Assembly: GCA_025966315.1 (NCBI GenBank)
Contig: JAOPUZ010000057.1
Span: 18,057-82,056 of the forward strand
Source of the DNA: Frankiales bacterium
GTDB lineage: Bacteria > Actinomycetota > Actinomycetes > Mycobacteriales > Jatrophihabitantaceae
Reading direction: 5' to 3'
Length of the DNA stretch: 64,000 nucleotides
In this document: positions 1 through 9,325 of the stretch, one piece after another
How positions within the stretch are numbered: position 1 is the stretch's first letter
Layout of the letters: every line of letters begins with the position of its first letter
Translations under genes and position numbers: made by a program
Notes under the pieces: generated by a model
Told to the model about the DNA's origin: nothing
Databases searched by the model: none
Seen by the model: only the letters and a program-made list of their open reading frames with translations

Positions 1-1784
1 GAGCCATCCGGCTTAGTCACCGACTCGACGATGCGCGGCGGGATCCGCTGGCCGTTGTTGGCGATGGCCTGATACATCGACGCCAGTTGCAGCGACGTCA
101 TGGCCACGCCTTGACCGATGGGCAGGTTGGCGAACGTCGAGTCCGACCAGTCCTTGATATCGGGCAGCAGCCCACCGGACTCCCCCGGCAGTTCGATGCC
201 CGTCTTCTGGCCGAGCCCGAACTTCTGCAGATAGTCGTAGAAGGCCTGCTTGCCGACCTTGTTGGCCACCAACAGCGTGCCGACGTTGGACGATTCGGCC
301 AGAATGCCGGTCGCCGTGAACTTCTGGGTGGGGTGCCACCAGGCATCGTGCACATTGATGCCGCCGGTGGTGATCTGATCGGGCACGTTGAACAGCGACA
401 GCGGATTGATCAGCCCAGCTTGAACGGCGGCCGACATCGTCACGATCTTGTTGGCCGACCCGGGCTCGAACACTTGTTGCACATTCGGGTCCAGCGAGGC
501 GTTCTTGCCGATGGTGGCCGGGTTCTGCGCATCGAATGTGCCCGTGGACGCGAGTGCGAGCGCTTGACCGGTCTTGGCGTCCAGAATCGCGACCTGGCCC
601 CCGCGAGCCGCTGAGGCCTTGACCGCGTCGTTCAGGTACTTCTGCGTCGTGTACTGCAGATCCTGGTCGAGGGTGAGCTTGACCGTGCCGCCGTCGACGG
701 CGTTCTTGCGTTGGATCGCGCCACTCGGATTGACGTTGCCGTTGACATCAGTCTGGTACGTCAAGGTCCCATCTGCCCCCTTGAGCAGGGAGTCGTAGGT
801 GTATTCGATGCCGGCCGCCCCGGACCCATCGGAGTGCACCAGACCGATCACGTTCGCACCGGTGGTGTGGCCTGGGTAGAGGCGCTGCATGGTCGCTTCG
901 GTGTAGATGCCGGTGAGCGGCTTGCCGTCGAGAGTCAGGTTTTGGACCTGGGTCGCCGCGGCCGGGGGCAACGAACTGCCCAGCAGCGCCCACTGAGACG
1001 TGCTGTCCAGCTGCTTGGCCAGCGCGATCACCGGTGTGCCGACCAGCGGCGACAGCAGGTTGGCATATTCGAAACGCTGCTCCGGCGCGATCAAGGTCGG
1101 GTTGGCGACGACATCCTCGGCGTCAGCGGTGTAGGCCAGCGGCACCCCGTTGCGGTCCACGATCGAACCGCGGGCCGCATGCAGTTTCACCCCGGCTACG
1201 CGTTCATTCGACGCCGCCAGTGCGTAACCGTGCGCGTCGATGCCCTGCAGCCAGACCAGCCGGACGAGCACGACCGCGAGCAGCAGGCCGACGAAGAAGA
1301 CGCTGGTCCAAAGCCGCCGGACCGAACGGCCGAGGCGAAGGTTCTTGCGAGCACGGCGTTGACGAGGTGCGCGCGGCGGTCTGGCCGGTCTTGCCGGTCT
1401 TGCCGGTCTTGTTGGTCTGGACTGCTTTGGTGGTCTGGCCGGTCTGGCCGTCCGAGCTGCCCTCGGCTCTGCCGCGGGATGCGCCTGGCGCGGTACGCGA
1501 TTTTCGCCCGGACGACTCTGCCCCGGACGACTCTGCTCGGCGCGACCCGATTGGACGGGACGACCTGGCACGGAACGACCCTGCGCGGGACGATCCGGCA
1601 CGGGACGACCCTGCGCTGGCTGGCCTGGCACCGGACGACCCTGCGCGGGACGACCTGGCACGGGACGACCCTGCACGGGACGACCTGCGACCGGGCGGCC
1701 GTGTCCGTCGCGAGGGACGCCACGTGCCTGACCCGACCGCCCACCCGCAGGCTCTGCTCCCGGAGACGGTGGCGGTCGCTTCAT
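1..1784 (-). CDS. ftsI: Peptidoglycan transpeptidase FtsI/PbpB (class B PBP), C-terminus cut off by window edge
   Basis: This is the septal D,D-transpeptidase that cross-links peptidoglycan at the division site. About 594 codons are visible. A transmembrane helix lies near residues 162-180 and is followed by the PBP dimerisation start (ARGSIVDRNG). The active-site SxxK motif reads SANK at Ser443, and SSN is at 498-500. The KTG box lies beyond base 1. The start ATG overlaps the stop of the upstream ftsL-like gene (ATGA), which fixes it. An oddity is the roughly 160-residue cytoplasmic N-terminus. It is a run of five-residue units (GRPVP, GRPAQ and variants) followed by an Arg/Pro tract, strongly basic and presumably disordered. 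It belongs to the minus-strand mraZ-rsmH-ftsL-ftsI operon. The family call is secure; the role of the tail is unknown. Confidence 0.95.
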   Translation of the reverse strand, partial: MKRPPPSPGAEPAGGRSGQARGVPRDGHGRPVAGRPVQGRPVPGRPAQGRPVPGQPAQGRPVPDRPAQGRSVPGRPVQSGRAEQSRPGQSRPGENRVPRQAHPAAEPRAARTARPARPPKQSRPTRPARPARPARPPRAPRQRRARKNLRLGRSVRRLWTSVFFVGLLLAVVLVRLVWLQGIDAHGYALAASNERVAGVKLHAARGSIVDRNGVPLAYTADAEDVVANPTLIAPEQRFEYANLLSPLVGTPVIALAKQLDSTSQWALLGSSLPPAAATQVQNLTLDGKPLTGIYTEATMQRLYPGHTTGANVIGLVHSDGSGAAGIEYTYDSLLKGADGTLTYQTDVNGNVNPSGAIQRKNAVDGGTVKLTLDQDLQYTTQKYLNDAVKASAARGGQVAILDAKTGQALALASTGTFDAQNPATIGKNASLDPNVQQVFEPGSANKIVTMSAAVQAGLINPLSLFNVPDQITTGGINVHDAWWHPTQKFTATGILAESSNVGTLLVANKVGKQAFYDYLQKFGLGQKTGIELPGESGGLLPDIKDWSDSTFANLPIGQGVAMTSLQLASMYQAIANNGQRIPPRIVESVTKPDG

Positions 1785-2395
1785 CGGGCACCCACCGCGG
1801 TACGGCTAGCCCTCGGCGTCGCTATCGTGCTCGGGGTCGGCGTCACCTTCGGCGTCGGCGTCACCTTCACCGACGGAGTCACCTTCGGCGTCGGCGTCGG
1901 CGTCACGGACGGAGTCACCTTCGGCGTCGGGCTCGGCGTCGCCTTCAGGGACGGAGTCACCTTCGGCGTCGGGCTCGGCGCCGGCTTGGGCGGAGCGACG
2001 GCCGCGCTCGGCGAGCCGAGCACGGTAACCGTCCCGTTGGCATTCACCCGCAGAAACGCCGGGTTCGGATTGGGCACCAAGCCCAGGGCAGCCGCGGCCG
2101 CGGCGAGCGATTCGGGCGCCTGTTTGGCGGCGAGGTCGCGCATTAGTTGTTGTTCCTTGTCGGAGGTCGAGGCGTTCGTGGCCGTCAAGCTGCGCTGTTG
2201 CAGCTCTTGGGCGGCTGATGCGGTATTCAGTGCCAGCAGTGCGCATAACCCGCCGAGCAGCATCAATCCGAGCAGAACCGGCAACGGCAGCCGACGGTCC
2301 TTGGGTCCGCCCCGCTTCGCGTCGGTGGCCGGCGCCCGCATCGGTGTGCGCGTGCGCGGGAGTGTCGGGGTCGGGGTCGGGGTCGGCCTGATCAT
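1781..2395 (-). CDS. ftsL: FtsL-like septum formation protein with Pro/Thr-rich C-terminal tail
   Basis: This 204-residue bitopic protein sits where ftsL lies in the division cluster, between rsmH and ftsI. There is a short basic, proline-rich cytoplasmic N-terminus, one transmembrane helix at about 38-57, a probable coiled coil at 61-92, and then the conserved stretch around residues 104-127 ([14 protein letters not shown]) found in actinobacterial FtsL-like proteins. Residues 131-204 are an outward-facing tail of repeats such as [11 protein letters not shown]. It overlaps rsmH and ftsI by 4 bases each, which suggests translational coupling. FtsL normally joins FtsB and FtsQ to activate FtsW/FtsI. 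Sequence conservation in this family is poor, so the assignment rests on topology, the short conserved motif and position (compare Rv2164c). Confidence 0.8.
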   Translation of the reverse strand: MIRPTPTPTPTLPRTRTPMRAPATDAKRGGPKDRRLPLPVLLGLMLLGGLCALLALNTASAAQELQQRSLTATNASTSDKEQQLMRDLAAKQAPESLAAAAAALGLVPNPNPAFLRVNANGTVTVLGSPSAAVAPPKPAPSPTPKVTPSLKATPSPTPKVTPSVTPTPTPKVTPSVKVTPTPKVTPTPSTIATPRASRTAVGAR

Positions 2396-3363
2396 GCCGC
2401 GTCCCGGATGCGCTCGGCCGCCCGCAGTCGCACCGACGCAGCTCGGGGGTTCGTCTCGATCTCGGCCGGTGTTGCCTTCTCACTGCCCCGAGTGAGCAAC
2501 CTCAGTTGCGGGCCCGCCTCGGCGAGCGGAACGGGCAGGCCAACCGGCGTGCGGTCCTCCGCGAGGTCGGCCAAGGCCCGCTTGACGATGCGGTCTTCCA
2601 GCGAGTGATATGCCAGCACCACGATCCGGCCGGTAACCGCCAGCGCCTGAAGGGCTGCCGGCACCGCCTCGTCGACTGAGGCCAGCTCACCGTTCACTTC
2701 GATCCGCAGGGCCTGGAAGGTGCGTTTCGCGGGATGTCCACCGGTGCGGCGGGTGGCGGCCGGGATGGCATCGCGGACCAGTTCGGCCAGTTCGGCGCTG
2801 GACTGCAGCCGACCCTGCTTACGCCGGCGGTCGATGGCTTGGGCGACGCGGGTGGCGAAGCGTTCCTCGCCGTACACGCGCAGCACCCGGGCGAGTTCCG
2901 GGACGGGGTATTCGTTCACCACGCGCTCGGCGGTCAGCGGGTCCGCCGGATTCATCCGCATATCCAGGGGCGCGTCCTGGGCATATGAGAAACCTCGTTC
3001 TTCCAGGTCCAGCTGCATCGAGGACACTCCCAGGTCGAACAGCACGCCATTGATTCGTGCAATGCCGAGATCGGCGAGCACATCGGGAAGTTCGTGATAA
3101 ACGGCATGTACGAGCGAGGTGCGGTCAGCGAACGGGGCGAGCCGGAGTTCGCTGCGACGCAAGGCCTCCGGGTCGCGGTCGAGGCCGACCAGCCGGAGGT
3201 CCGGATGGGCCTGCAACAACGCTTCGCTGTGGCCGCCGAGGCCGAGGGTCGCGTCCACGACGACCGCGCCGGGACCGACCAGGGACGGGGCCAGGATTTC
3301 GAGCACTCGATCGAGCAGGACCGGCACGTGGGCCGGGCCGCCCGGCTCGCGTGCTTCGACCAT
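2392..3363 (-). CDS. rsmH: 16S rRNA (cytosine(1402)-N4)-methyltransferase RsmH (MraW)
   Basis: RsmH uses S-adenosylmethionine to methylate N4 of C1402 in the decoding centre of 16S rRNA. The SAM-binding motif [11 protein letters not shown] lies near the N-terminus and is followed by the family segments [15 protein letters not shown] and LDMRM. The C-terminal part contains [12 protein letters not shown] start it at the ATG at 3363 because CAGGAG lies seven bases upstream. That gives 323 residues, typical for the family. A longer reading frame from a TTG at 3468 would add 35 unconserved residues. The stop overlaps the ftsL-like start by 4 bases. It is the second gene of the mraZ operon. Confidence 0.96.
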   Translation of the reverse strand: MVEAREPGGPAHVPVLLDRVLEILAPSLVGPGAVVVDATLGLGGHSEALLQAHPDLRLVGLDRDPEALRRSELRLAPFADRTSLVHAVYHELPDVLADLGIARINGVLFDLGVSSMQLDLEERGFSYAQDAPLDMRMNPADPLTAERVVNEYPVPELARVLRVYGEERFATRVAQAIDRRRKQGRLQSSAELAELVRDAIPAATRRTGGHPAKRTFQALRIEVNGELASVDEAVPAALQALAVTGRIVVLAYHSLEDRIVKRALADLAEDRTPVGLPVPLAEAGPQLRLLTRGSEKATPAEIETNPRAASVRLRAAERIRDAA

Positions 3364-3530
3364 CGGGTGCTCCTGATTCGCTGTCGTGCGGGGGCTTTCG
3401 TACGGATTGGTCCCCGCCCGCCCGCGGTGCGGCGGTGCAACGGACTTGGCGCCGGGGAAGTGCGTCAAGGAACGTCGCGATGCTGACGGGAGGAGGCCGA
3501 TCGGTACGACTAGCGCTGGCGGTCAATGGA

Positions 3531-3569
3531 CGGCAGATAGGCGGCAGATAGGCGGCAGATAGGCGGCAG
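3531..3569. repeat. 11-bp tandem repeat in the mraZ-rsmH spacer
   Basis: Three and a half copies of GCGGCAGATAG (plus-strand reading) lie head to tail between the mraZ stop and rsmH. The copies are identical apart from the edges. They would sit in the mRNA leader between the two genes. No function is assigned. Confidence 0.85.
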
Positions 3570-3581
3570 CTGAACGGCCGG

Positions 3582-4010
3582 TTACTGCAAGCCGAGTAGC
3601 GCCTCCTCACCGTCGGCGAACGTCTGTTCGGTGCTGTCGAGATAGGTCTGCCAGGCGGCGGAGTCCCAGACTTCAACCCGGGTATTGGCGCCGATGACCA
3701 CACAGTCCTTGGCCAGGCCGGCGTACTCCCGCAGCGGCGCCGGTATCGTCACGCGGCCCTGGCCGTCCGGTATCTCGTGCGAGGCGCTGGCGAAAAATAC
3801 CCGGCTGTAGTCCCGGGCGCTGCGTTGTGCCATCGGAGTCTCGCGGAGTTGCTCGGTGATCCGTGCGAACTCGGCCATGCCGAATACGAAGAGGCAGCGC
3901 TCGTGTCCTTTGGTAATCACCAGTCCCCCCTCCAGATCGGCCCGAAACCGGGCGGGCAGCGCGAGCCTTCCTTTGACGTCCAGTCGAGGTGTGTGGGTAC
4001 CGAGAAACAT
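3582..4010 (-). CDS. mraZ: Transcriptional regulator MraZ
   Basis: MraZ is the DNA-binding regulator at the head of division and cell-wall clusters. It has two SpoVT-AbrB-like halves. Residues 1-60 begin [20 protein letters not shown], and about 75-120 contain [18 protein letters not shown]. The length of 142 residues is normal. The ATG is preceded by AGAGGGGG. Upstream on the same strand are three TGGG-type boxes with a 10-base period (see 4086-4111), the known target of MraZ, so autoregulation is likely. It is the first gene of the operon leading to rsmH, ftsL and ftsI. Confidence 0.97.
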   Translation of the reverse strand: MFLGTHTPRLDVKGRLALPARFRADLEGGLVITKGHERCLFVFGMAEFARITEQLRETPMAQRSARDYSRVFFASASHEIPDGQGRVTIPAPLREYAGLAKDCVVIGANTRVEVWDSAAWQTYLDSTEQTFADGEEALLGLQ

Positions 4011-4037
4011 CGGTGCCCCCTCTTCGCGACGTTCAGG

Positions 4038-4053
4038 TCAGTGGCGCCACTGA
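4038..4053. promoter_or_regulatory. Perfect 16-bp palindrome in the mraZ leader
   Basis: TCAGTGGCGCCACTGA is self-complementary over its full length and lies 27-43 bases upstream of the mraZ start. A second inverted pair, GTTCAG and CTGAAC, spans 4031-4055. It could be an operator or an mRNA hairpin. The protein that might bind it cannot be named from sequence. Confidence 0.55.
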
Positions 4054-4085
4054 ACTGCCAGTAGCCAAGCAGTCCGCGTTCGCTG

Positions 4086-4111
4086 CCCCACTTTCACCCA
4101 CGATACCCCAC
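4086..4111 (-). promoter_or_regulatory. MraZ-box array (three direct repeats, 10-bp period)
   Basis: Read on the minus strand, GTGGGG, GTGGGT and GTGGGG occur at exact 10-base intervals (4111-4106, 4101-4096, 4091-4086), about 75-100 bases upstream of mraZ. MraZ is known to bind TGGG repeats of this spacing in its own promoter. The core promoter probably lies within or just downstream of the array. Confidence 0.85.
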
Positions 4112-4295
4112 TAGTCACCACCGTCAACGTGAAACGCCAGTGATTGCCGTCGTTCCAGGCCGAGATCAGGGTTGAGCCCAATGGTCGGGCTGAACCCGCG
4201 ACGGCTGCTGCTCGTTGGAAGAATTAAGTCAGCGCGGCATTTCTCCACTTGTGAATTTTTCTCGATCAAGCTCCAGGGCGGCGCGGCTACGTACC

Positions 4296-5420
4296 ATGAC
4301 CGTGCAGCCCGAGAACAGGACGGTCTTATCCGTGACGCACGCAGCATCATTTCCATCGACCGGCGCACCGCCTTCGGCCAACGGCGGCCATCCGGTGAGC
4401 CCCACCAACGGCCATCCGCATCCGATATCGGCGGACGGCACGGTGGACACGGCGGGTACGGCCGAGATCGGTCCGGCCGCGGCGCGGATCATTGCCAACA
4501 TCGAGAAAGCCATCGCCGGCAAGTCCGACGTCATCCGCCTCGGGGTCACGGTCCTGCTCGCCGAAGGCCACCTGCTCATCGAGGACGTGCCCGGCGTCGG
4601 CAAGACGACCTTCGCCAAGGCGCTGGCCCGGTCGATCGACTCGACCGTCAGGCGGATCCAGTTCACTCCCGACCTGATGCCCTCCGACGTCACCGGGGTG
4701 AGCATCTTCAACACCGAGACCAGCGATTTCGAGTTCAAGCCCGGGCCGGTGTTCGCAAACATCCTGCTCGGTGACGAGATCAACCGGGCCTCGCCCAAGA
4801 CTCAGGCCGCGTTACTCGAATGCATGGCTGAGCGGCAGGTGACGGTGGACGGCACCCGCTATGAACTGAGTGCCCCGTTCATCGTGTTGGCCACCCAGAA
4901 CCCGATCGAGATGGAGGGCACGTACGCGCTGCCCGAGGCTCAGCGGGATCGTTTCACCGCCAAGATCTCACTCGGTTACCCCGACCGCGCCGCCGAACTG
5001 GCCATGTTGAGCGACCAGACGACATCTGACCCCTTGGACGAACTCCGACCCGTGGCGGACGCGGCTTCGGTTCGTCGCCTGATTGAGGCGGTCCGACGAG
5101 TACAGGTCGTGGACGCGGTCAAGAACTACGTGGTGAGCCTGGCCGAGGCGACCCGCAACCATCCCGAGGTTCGACTCGGGGCCTCCCCGCGGGCTTCGCT
5201 GCATTTGCTGCGCACGGCCAAGGCTGCCGCGGCCATCGCCGGTCGGGACTACGTGATCCCGGACGACGTGCAACGACTCGCCGTCCCGGTGCTCGCCCAT
5301 CGACTGATCCCGGCACCGTCGGTGACCGTCGCCGGCCGCTCGCCCGAGGACGTGCTGCGCGAGATCGTGGCCAGAACACCCATTCCGATCGCATCACCAC
5401 CCGTCGCATCGGCGCGATGA
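4296..5420 (+). CDS. moxR: MoxR-family AAA+ ATPase
   Basis: This AAA+ ATPase is a presumed chaperone for assembly or activation of partner proteins, commonly encoded with DUF58 and transglutaminase-like membrane proteins. From the ATG at 4296 it has 374 residues. A Gly/Pro/His-rich extension of about 55 residues precedes the ATPase. Walker A (VPGVGKTTF) is at 98-106 and Walker B (LLGDEIN) at 157-163, followed by the MoxR stretch ASPKTQAALLECM. An upstream TTG start at 4215 is possible, but the added residues are unconserved. It is divergent from mraZ and is followed by the DUF58 gene after 16 bases, so the three genes to 9224 form one operon. Confidence 0.93.
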   Translation: MTVQPENRTVLSVTHAASFPSTGAPPSANGGHPVSPTNGHPHPISADGTVDTAGTAEIGPAAARIIANIEKAIAGKSDVIRLGVTVLLAEGHLLIEDVPGVGKTTFAKALARSIDSTVRRIQFTPDLMPSDVTGVSIFNTETSDFEFKPGPVFANILLGDEINRASPKTQAALLECMAERQVTVDGTRYELSAPFIVLATQNPIEMEGTYALPEAQRDRFTAKISLGYPDRAAELAMLSDQTTSDPLDELRPVADAASVRRLIEAVRRVQVVDAVKNYVVSLAEATRNHPEVRLGASPRASLHLLRTAKAAAAIAGRDYVIPDDVQRLAVPVLAHRLIPAPSVTVAGRSPEDVLREIVARTPIPIASPPVASAR

Positions 5421-5436
5421 GGGCTGGCGACCTCCG

Positions 5437-6843
5437 GTGACCGGTTGGCGGGGGCCTGACACCAAGTCGTACGCGAGGACCGCGAGGACGACGAACGTGG
5501 CCGCGCCCGAAATGGGGACCGTTGGCAGCCGCCGGGTCAGCCTCTCAGCCCGGGGTCGGGCGTTCATCCTCATCGGCGTGGTCTGCACCATCGGTGGCCT
5601 GATCCTCGGTGTCGTCGACCTGCAGCGGGTCGGCATCCTGCTGCTCGTGCTTCCGGTGCCGGCCTGGTTGGCGGTGCGGCAGTCGCGCGCCGGTCTGCGG
5701 GTCGGGCACTCGGTATCGCCGGCCCGGACGACGGCCGGCGGGCGGGCCGAGGTCCGCCTGGTGCTGAGCAACCCGTTCGCCCTCGGCACCGGACCGCTGC
5801 GCATCACCGAAACGGTGCCCGGTGGGCGTCCGTTGCGGTTCAGTGTGGCCGGTGTGCGTGGCCGTCAGCGGCGGACGGTGGCCTATCCGCTGCCCGCTCT
5901 GCGGCGCGGCCGTTACCGGGTTGGCCCGACGGCCGTGGCGGCCAGCGATCCGTTCGGGTTGATCATCGCCGACACTCGTTCTACCGATACCGCCGAGTTG
6001 ATCGTCCAACCGCGACGCGTGACCCTGGCCCGGCTTGCGCTGCCGGTGGCCTGGCGTGATGGGGCTGCCAACTTGAGCCATTCCATCGGTGTGGGCGGCT
6101 CCGAGGACGCGTCGGTACGCGCCTACCGCGACGGCGACGACCTGCGAAAGATCCACTGGCGTAGTACCGCTCGCGCCGGCGCGCTGATGATGCGCCAGGA
6201 GGAACGTCCGTGGCACGGCGAATCCCTCGTCGTGCTCGACACCCGCACCGTGGCCTATCCGATTGCGGCATCCGAACGCGAGTCGGCCGCCCTGGAGTGG
6301 GCGGTCTGCGCAGCGGCGAGCATCTGCAATCACCTGGCCGAGCGGGGTCGCCGGGTGCTGCTGGTTACAGGATCGGGACGGGTTGCCCGGGACACCACCG
6401 AGGCGATGCTGGATCTGCTCGCCGAGACGGTCCCGGCTCAGCGAGCCGACGTCCAACCGCTCAGCGACGCGATGGCCGGCATCGGGCGGGACGCATCGGT
6501 GTTCGCGGTGCTCGCCGCGACCGAGCGCGGCTCGCTCAACCAACTACTGGCGCGGCCCCGACCGCCCGGATCTGCAGTTGCCCTGCTGCTCCGACCGTGG
6601 ACCTTCGATGCGGACGGATCCCGAGCGACCCACCGGGATCTGCGAGCGGAGGCTGATTGGCTGCGATCGGCCGAGGCGCTACACACGGCCGGGTGGCGGG
6701 TGGTGGCCGCCGAGGGCGGCGACGAGATCGAGCAGTTGTGGTCGCTGCTGTTGGGCCCGACCCAGCTGCACGCCCCGCTGCCGAACGACGGCCGGCCGGA
6801 CGAGGACGGCCAGCCGAGCGCGGTGGGCACGGTGGACGCATGA
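5437..6843 (+). CDS. DUF58 (vWA-like) membrane-anchored protein
   Basis: Two closely spaced membrane helices near residues 43-60 and 64-81 are followed by a soluble domain. The domain carries the DUF58 signature YRDGDDLRKIHWRSTAR at 230-246. DUF58 proteins have a von Willebrand A-like fold and are usual partners of MoxR ATPases. The gene starts at GTG 5437. A later ATG at 5512 would still keep both helices. Its stop overlaps the start of the transglutaminase gene (ATGA). A role in envelope assembly or transglutaminase regulation is inferred from the conserved trio, not demonstrated. Confidence 0.88.
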   Translation: MTGWRGPDTKSYARTARTTNVAAPEMGTVGSRRVSLSARGRAFILIGVVCTIGGLILGVVDLQRVGILLLVLPVPAWLAVRQSRAGLRVGHSVSPARTTAGGRAEVRLVLSNPFALGTGPLRITETVPGGRPLRFSVAGVRGRQRRTVAYPLPALRRGRYRVGPTAVAASDPFGLIIADTRSTDTAELIVQPRRVTLARLALPVAWRDGAANLSHSIGVGGSEDASVRAYRDGDDLRKIHWRSTARAGALMMRQEERPWHGESLVVLDTRTVAYPIAASERESAALEWAVCAAASICNHLAERGRRVLLVTGSGRVARDTTEAMLDLLAETVPAQRADVQPLSDAMAGIGRDASVFAVLAATERGSLNQLLARPRPPGSAVALLLRPWTFDADGSRATHRDLRAEADWLRSAEALHTAGWRVVAAEGGDEIEQLWSLLLGPTQLHAPLPNDGRPDEDGQPSAVGTVDA

Positions 6844-9224
6844 CGAGCACGATCAGTCGATCCGCCCCGGCGGCCGGCGGTCCGGCAGGAAGCTCGGACA
6901 GTCCGGGGACCGCGCCGCCTCGGACCGCATCCAGGCACGACCAGCTCATCGTGCTCGTCACGGCGACGGTGGCCGCCGGTGTCCTGTTGACCCTGCTGCC
7001 GTTGCGCTCGATTTTCAGCGACTGGACTTGGTTCACGATCAGCGTGGTGTGCTCTGTCCCCTACGTTGCCGTCGTTGCGCTGTTCCGGTCCCGGTATGAG
7101 CCGCGTTGGTGGCACAGTCTGGTCGGGCTACTGGCCACGCTTCTGGTGCTCTGCTGGGTCTTCGTTCCACAGCACCTGATCCTCGGCGTCGCCCCGTCAA
7201 CCGGGTCCTGGAATGACTTTCGGCTATTGATCGACGAGGCGCGCGAACTGATGCGCACCCAACACACCCCGCTCGCGTCCACGGACTCGTTGCGCCTGCT
7301 CACCGCCGGGGCCACGGTCTTTCTGGTCATGCTGACGGACGTGCTGGACGTACTGGTCCGCCGTCCCCTGCTGGCATCAGCCCCCTTATTGGAGGTGCTG
7401 GCTGTGGCGTCGGCCACCTCATCCAAATCGGCGCGCCCCGTCTGGTTCGTCGCCGCGGCGGTCGGCTTCCTGCTCATCCTCGTAGCCGGCACGCGTTTGC
7501 AGGACCGTGACTGGGGACCGTCCGTCGACGGCTCGGCCGGTCGTCTCGGTGGCGCTCGGCGGATGGCGATCACCGGCATCGTTGCCGCCCTGGTCATTCC
7601 GCTGGCGTTGCCGTCCGTCCCGAGAAATTTGCTGTCCAGCCTGGCCCACAACGGCAGCGGGCTCGGATCAGGGAATGGCAGCGGGCAGATAACGCTCAAC
7701 AGTTCCGCCGACCTGAGCGGGTCGCTGGAGCTCTCGACACCGATTGATCTGTTGAAGGTGCAGGTCGGCAAGGGCCAGCAGCCGTTCTATGTCCGGCAAG
7801 CGGTACTGGATCGCGCCACCGAAACCGGCTGGATCCCCACTAGCGGCCGCCAGGCTTTCATCGACCAAACGCCGCTGAGCGCCAACAGCTACCCGATCAT
7901 CCCGGAATCGATCAACCACGACGGGACGTCGACCTCGTTCTCCCAGGTCGACGCGAAGTTCACGATCCTCAATCTGGGCGGCAACATGTTGCCCATCCTG
8001 GCCAACCCGGCGTCGCTGGATGCGCTGCCTGGGGGTGCATGGGATCAACGTACGGCGAGCGTGCGGAACGTGACGCTGCGCAAGAACATGACGTATACCG
8101 AGCAGGCGCATCAGCCGGTACCGACGGTGGCAGAGCTTCAAGCGGCGCCTGATTTCGCGCGCACCGGTGACAACAGCGTGGATTCTCGGCTGTTCGATCT
8201 GCCCGACGACATGCGCAAGGCCGTCACGAAGCTGGCCCAGCAGCTCACCGCGGACAAGACAAACGCCTACGACAAGGCGCGCGCCATCTCGGACTACTTC
8301 ACCAACGGGCAGAACGGATTCCAGTATTCGCTGTCTGCGCCGGCCAGTAACGGCAGCAACCAGTTGGTCAATTTCTTGCAGCGCAAGACGGGATATTGCC
8401 AGCAATATGCCGCAGCCGCCGCGGCCCTGATGCGCACGGCAGGTCTGCCGACACGGGTGGTGCTCGGCTACAGCCATCCTGCGCCGGACAATGCGCAGAC
8501 CATCACGATCACCACGGCCGATGCCCACGCCTGGGTCGAGGTGTACTTCACCGGCGTCGGCTGGATCCCGTTCGACCCAACCCCGCTGGCCGGTGCGGAT
8601 GCCAACCGGGCGGTTGGGCTCAACTGGGATCGGCATCCGGTTACCGGCGACGGGCCGGGCAGCATTCTGGGCCTGCCGGCCGCACCCGTGCCCAGCCAGT
8701 CCGGCCGCGGCCTGGAAAACCCCGATTTAGGTCCCGAAGTTCCGGCACCCGTTGCAACGAGTGCTGGTTATTCCACGCAGCGCAATCTCTTGATCGTGGT
8801 GGGCGTGCTGGTATTGATAGCGCTGTTGGTCGCCGGCCCACAATTTCTGCGGCGAACCCAACGCCGAAGGCGCTTGAGACGGGCGGCGAGTAGCGGTGAT
8901 CCCGAGCCACTGTGGCAGGAGCTTGCCGCGAGCGCAGTCGATCGTGACGCGCTCTGGCCGGCTACCACCACAGTCGGGCAGGTGCCGGCCTGGCTCGCCG
9001 CCCAGGGGCTGGACGATCGGGGCCTCAGTACGGTAAGCGCGGTCGCCGAGCGGGTGCAGCGCGCGCGTTACAGTGCCGCGGAGGCTCAGCCGATACCGCC
9101 CGAGCTCACCGCCAGCCTGGATGAGGCGATCCGTCGCTGGGGGCGCCGAGCCGAGCGCCGCCAGCGGATCAAGGCTTGGCTGGCGCCGAGGTCGCTGAGC
9201 CGACCGGCCAACTGGCGCCGCTGA
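6840..9224 (+). CDS. TgpA-like membrane transglutaminase (DUF3488/transglutaminase-like)
   Basis: The start is set by the ATGA overlap with the DUF58 gene, giving 794 residues. Several membrane helices fill roughly residues 35-240. An extracytoplasmic region with the transglutaminase fold follows. The likely catalytic triad is Cys520 (in KTGYCQQY), His563 (in ADAHAWVEV) and Asp579 (in PFDPTP), all present. A last helix near 646-667 precedes a cytoplasmic C-terminal domain. Substrates of bacterial TgpA-like proteins are poorly known; cross-linking or protease-like action on envelope proteins is possible. It is the third gene of the MoxR operon. Confidence 0.9.
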   Translation: MTSTISRSAPAAGGPAGSSDSPGTAPPRTASRHDQLIVLVTATVAAGVLLTLLPLRSIFSDWTWFTISVVCSVPYVAVVALFRSRYEPRWWHSLVGLLATLLVLCWVFVPQHLILGVAPSTGSWNDFRLLIDEARELMRTQHTPLASTDSLRLLTAGATVFLVMLTDVLDVLVRRPLLASAPLLEVLAVASATSSKSARPVWFVAAAVGFLLILVAGTRLQDRDWGPSVDGSAGRLGGARRMAITGIVAALVIPLALPSVPRNLLSSLAHNGSGLGSGNGSGQITLNSSADLSGSLELSTPIDLLKVQVGKGQQPFYVRQAVLDRATETGWIPTSGRQAFIDQTPLSANSYPIIPESINHDGTSTSFSQVDAKFTILNLGGNMLPILANPASLDALPGGAWDQRTASVRNVTLRKNMTYTEQAHQPVPTVAELQAAPDFARTGDNSVDSRLFDLPDDMRKAVTKLAQQLTADKTNAYDKARAISDYFTNGQNGFQYSLSAPASNGSNQLVNFLQRKTGYCQQYAAAAAALMRTAGLPTRVVLGYSHPAPDNAQTITITTADAHAWVEVYFTGVGWIPFDPTPLAGADANRAVGLNWDRHPVTGDGPGSILGLPAAPVPSQSGRGLENPDLGPEVPAPVATSAGYSTQRNLLIVVGVLVLIALLVAGPQFLRRTQRRRRLRRAASSGDPEPLWQELAASAVDRDALWPATTTVGQVPAWLAAQGLDDRGLSTVSAVAERVQRARYSAAEAQPIPPELTASLDEAIRRWGRRAERRQRIKAWLAPRSLSRPANWRR

Positions 9225-9274
9225 CCGCCCCGCGTACACCCGATCTTGGGAGCCGCTTACCAGCGATTTGGGTA

Positions 9275-9303
9275 GCCGGACCATCGCAAGCCGATGATCC
9301 GGC
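9275..9303. terminator. Inverted repeat downstream of the transglutaminase gene, possible terminator
   Basis: GCCGGACCATCG and CGATGATCCGGC form a 12-bp stem with one mismatch around a 5-base loop, 50 bases after the stop codon. There is no T tract, as is usual for high-GC genomes. It lies between convergent genes and could end transcription from either side. Confidence 0.5.
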
Positions 9304-9325
9304 GCCCAAAATGACGGTGTGGGGC

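Noticed and set aside
711..2495. 594-codon open frame on the plus strand
   Set aside because: It is antisense to ftsI, ftsL and the rsmH end; the translation is low-complexity and the minus-strand genes have clear motifs.
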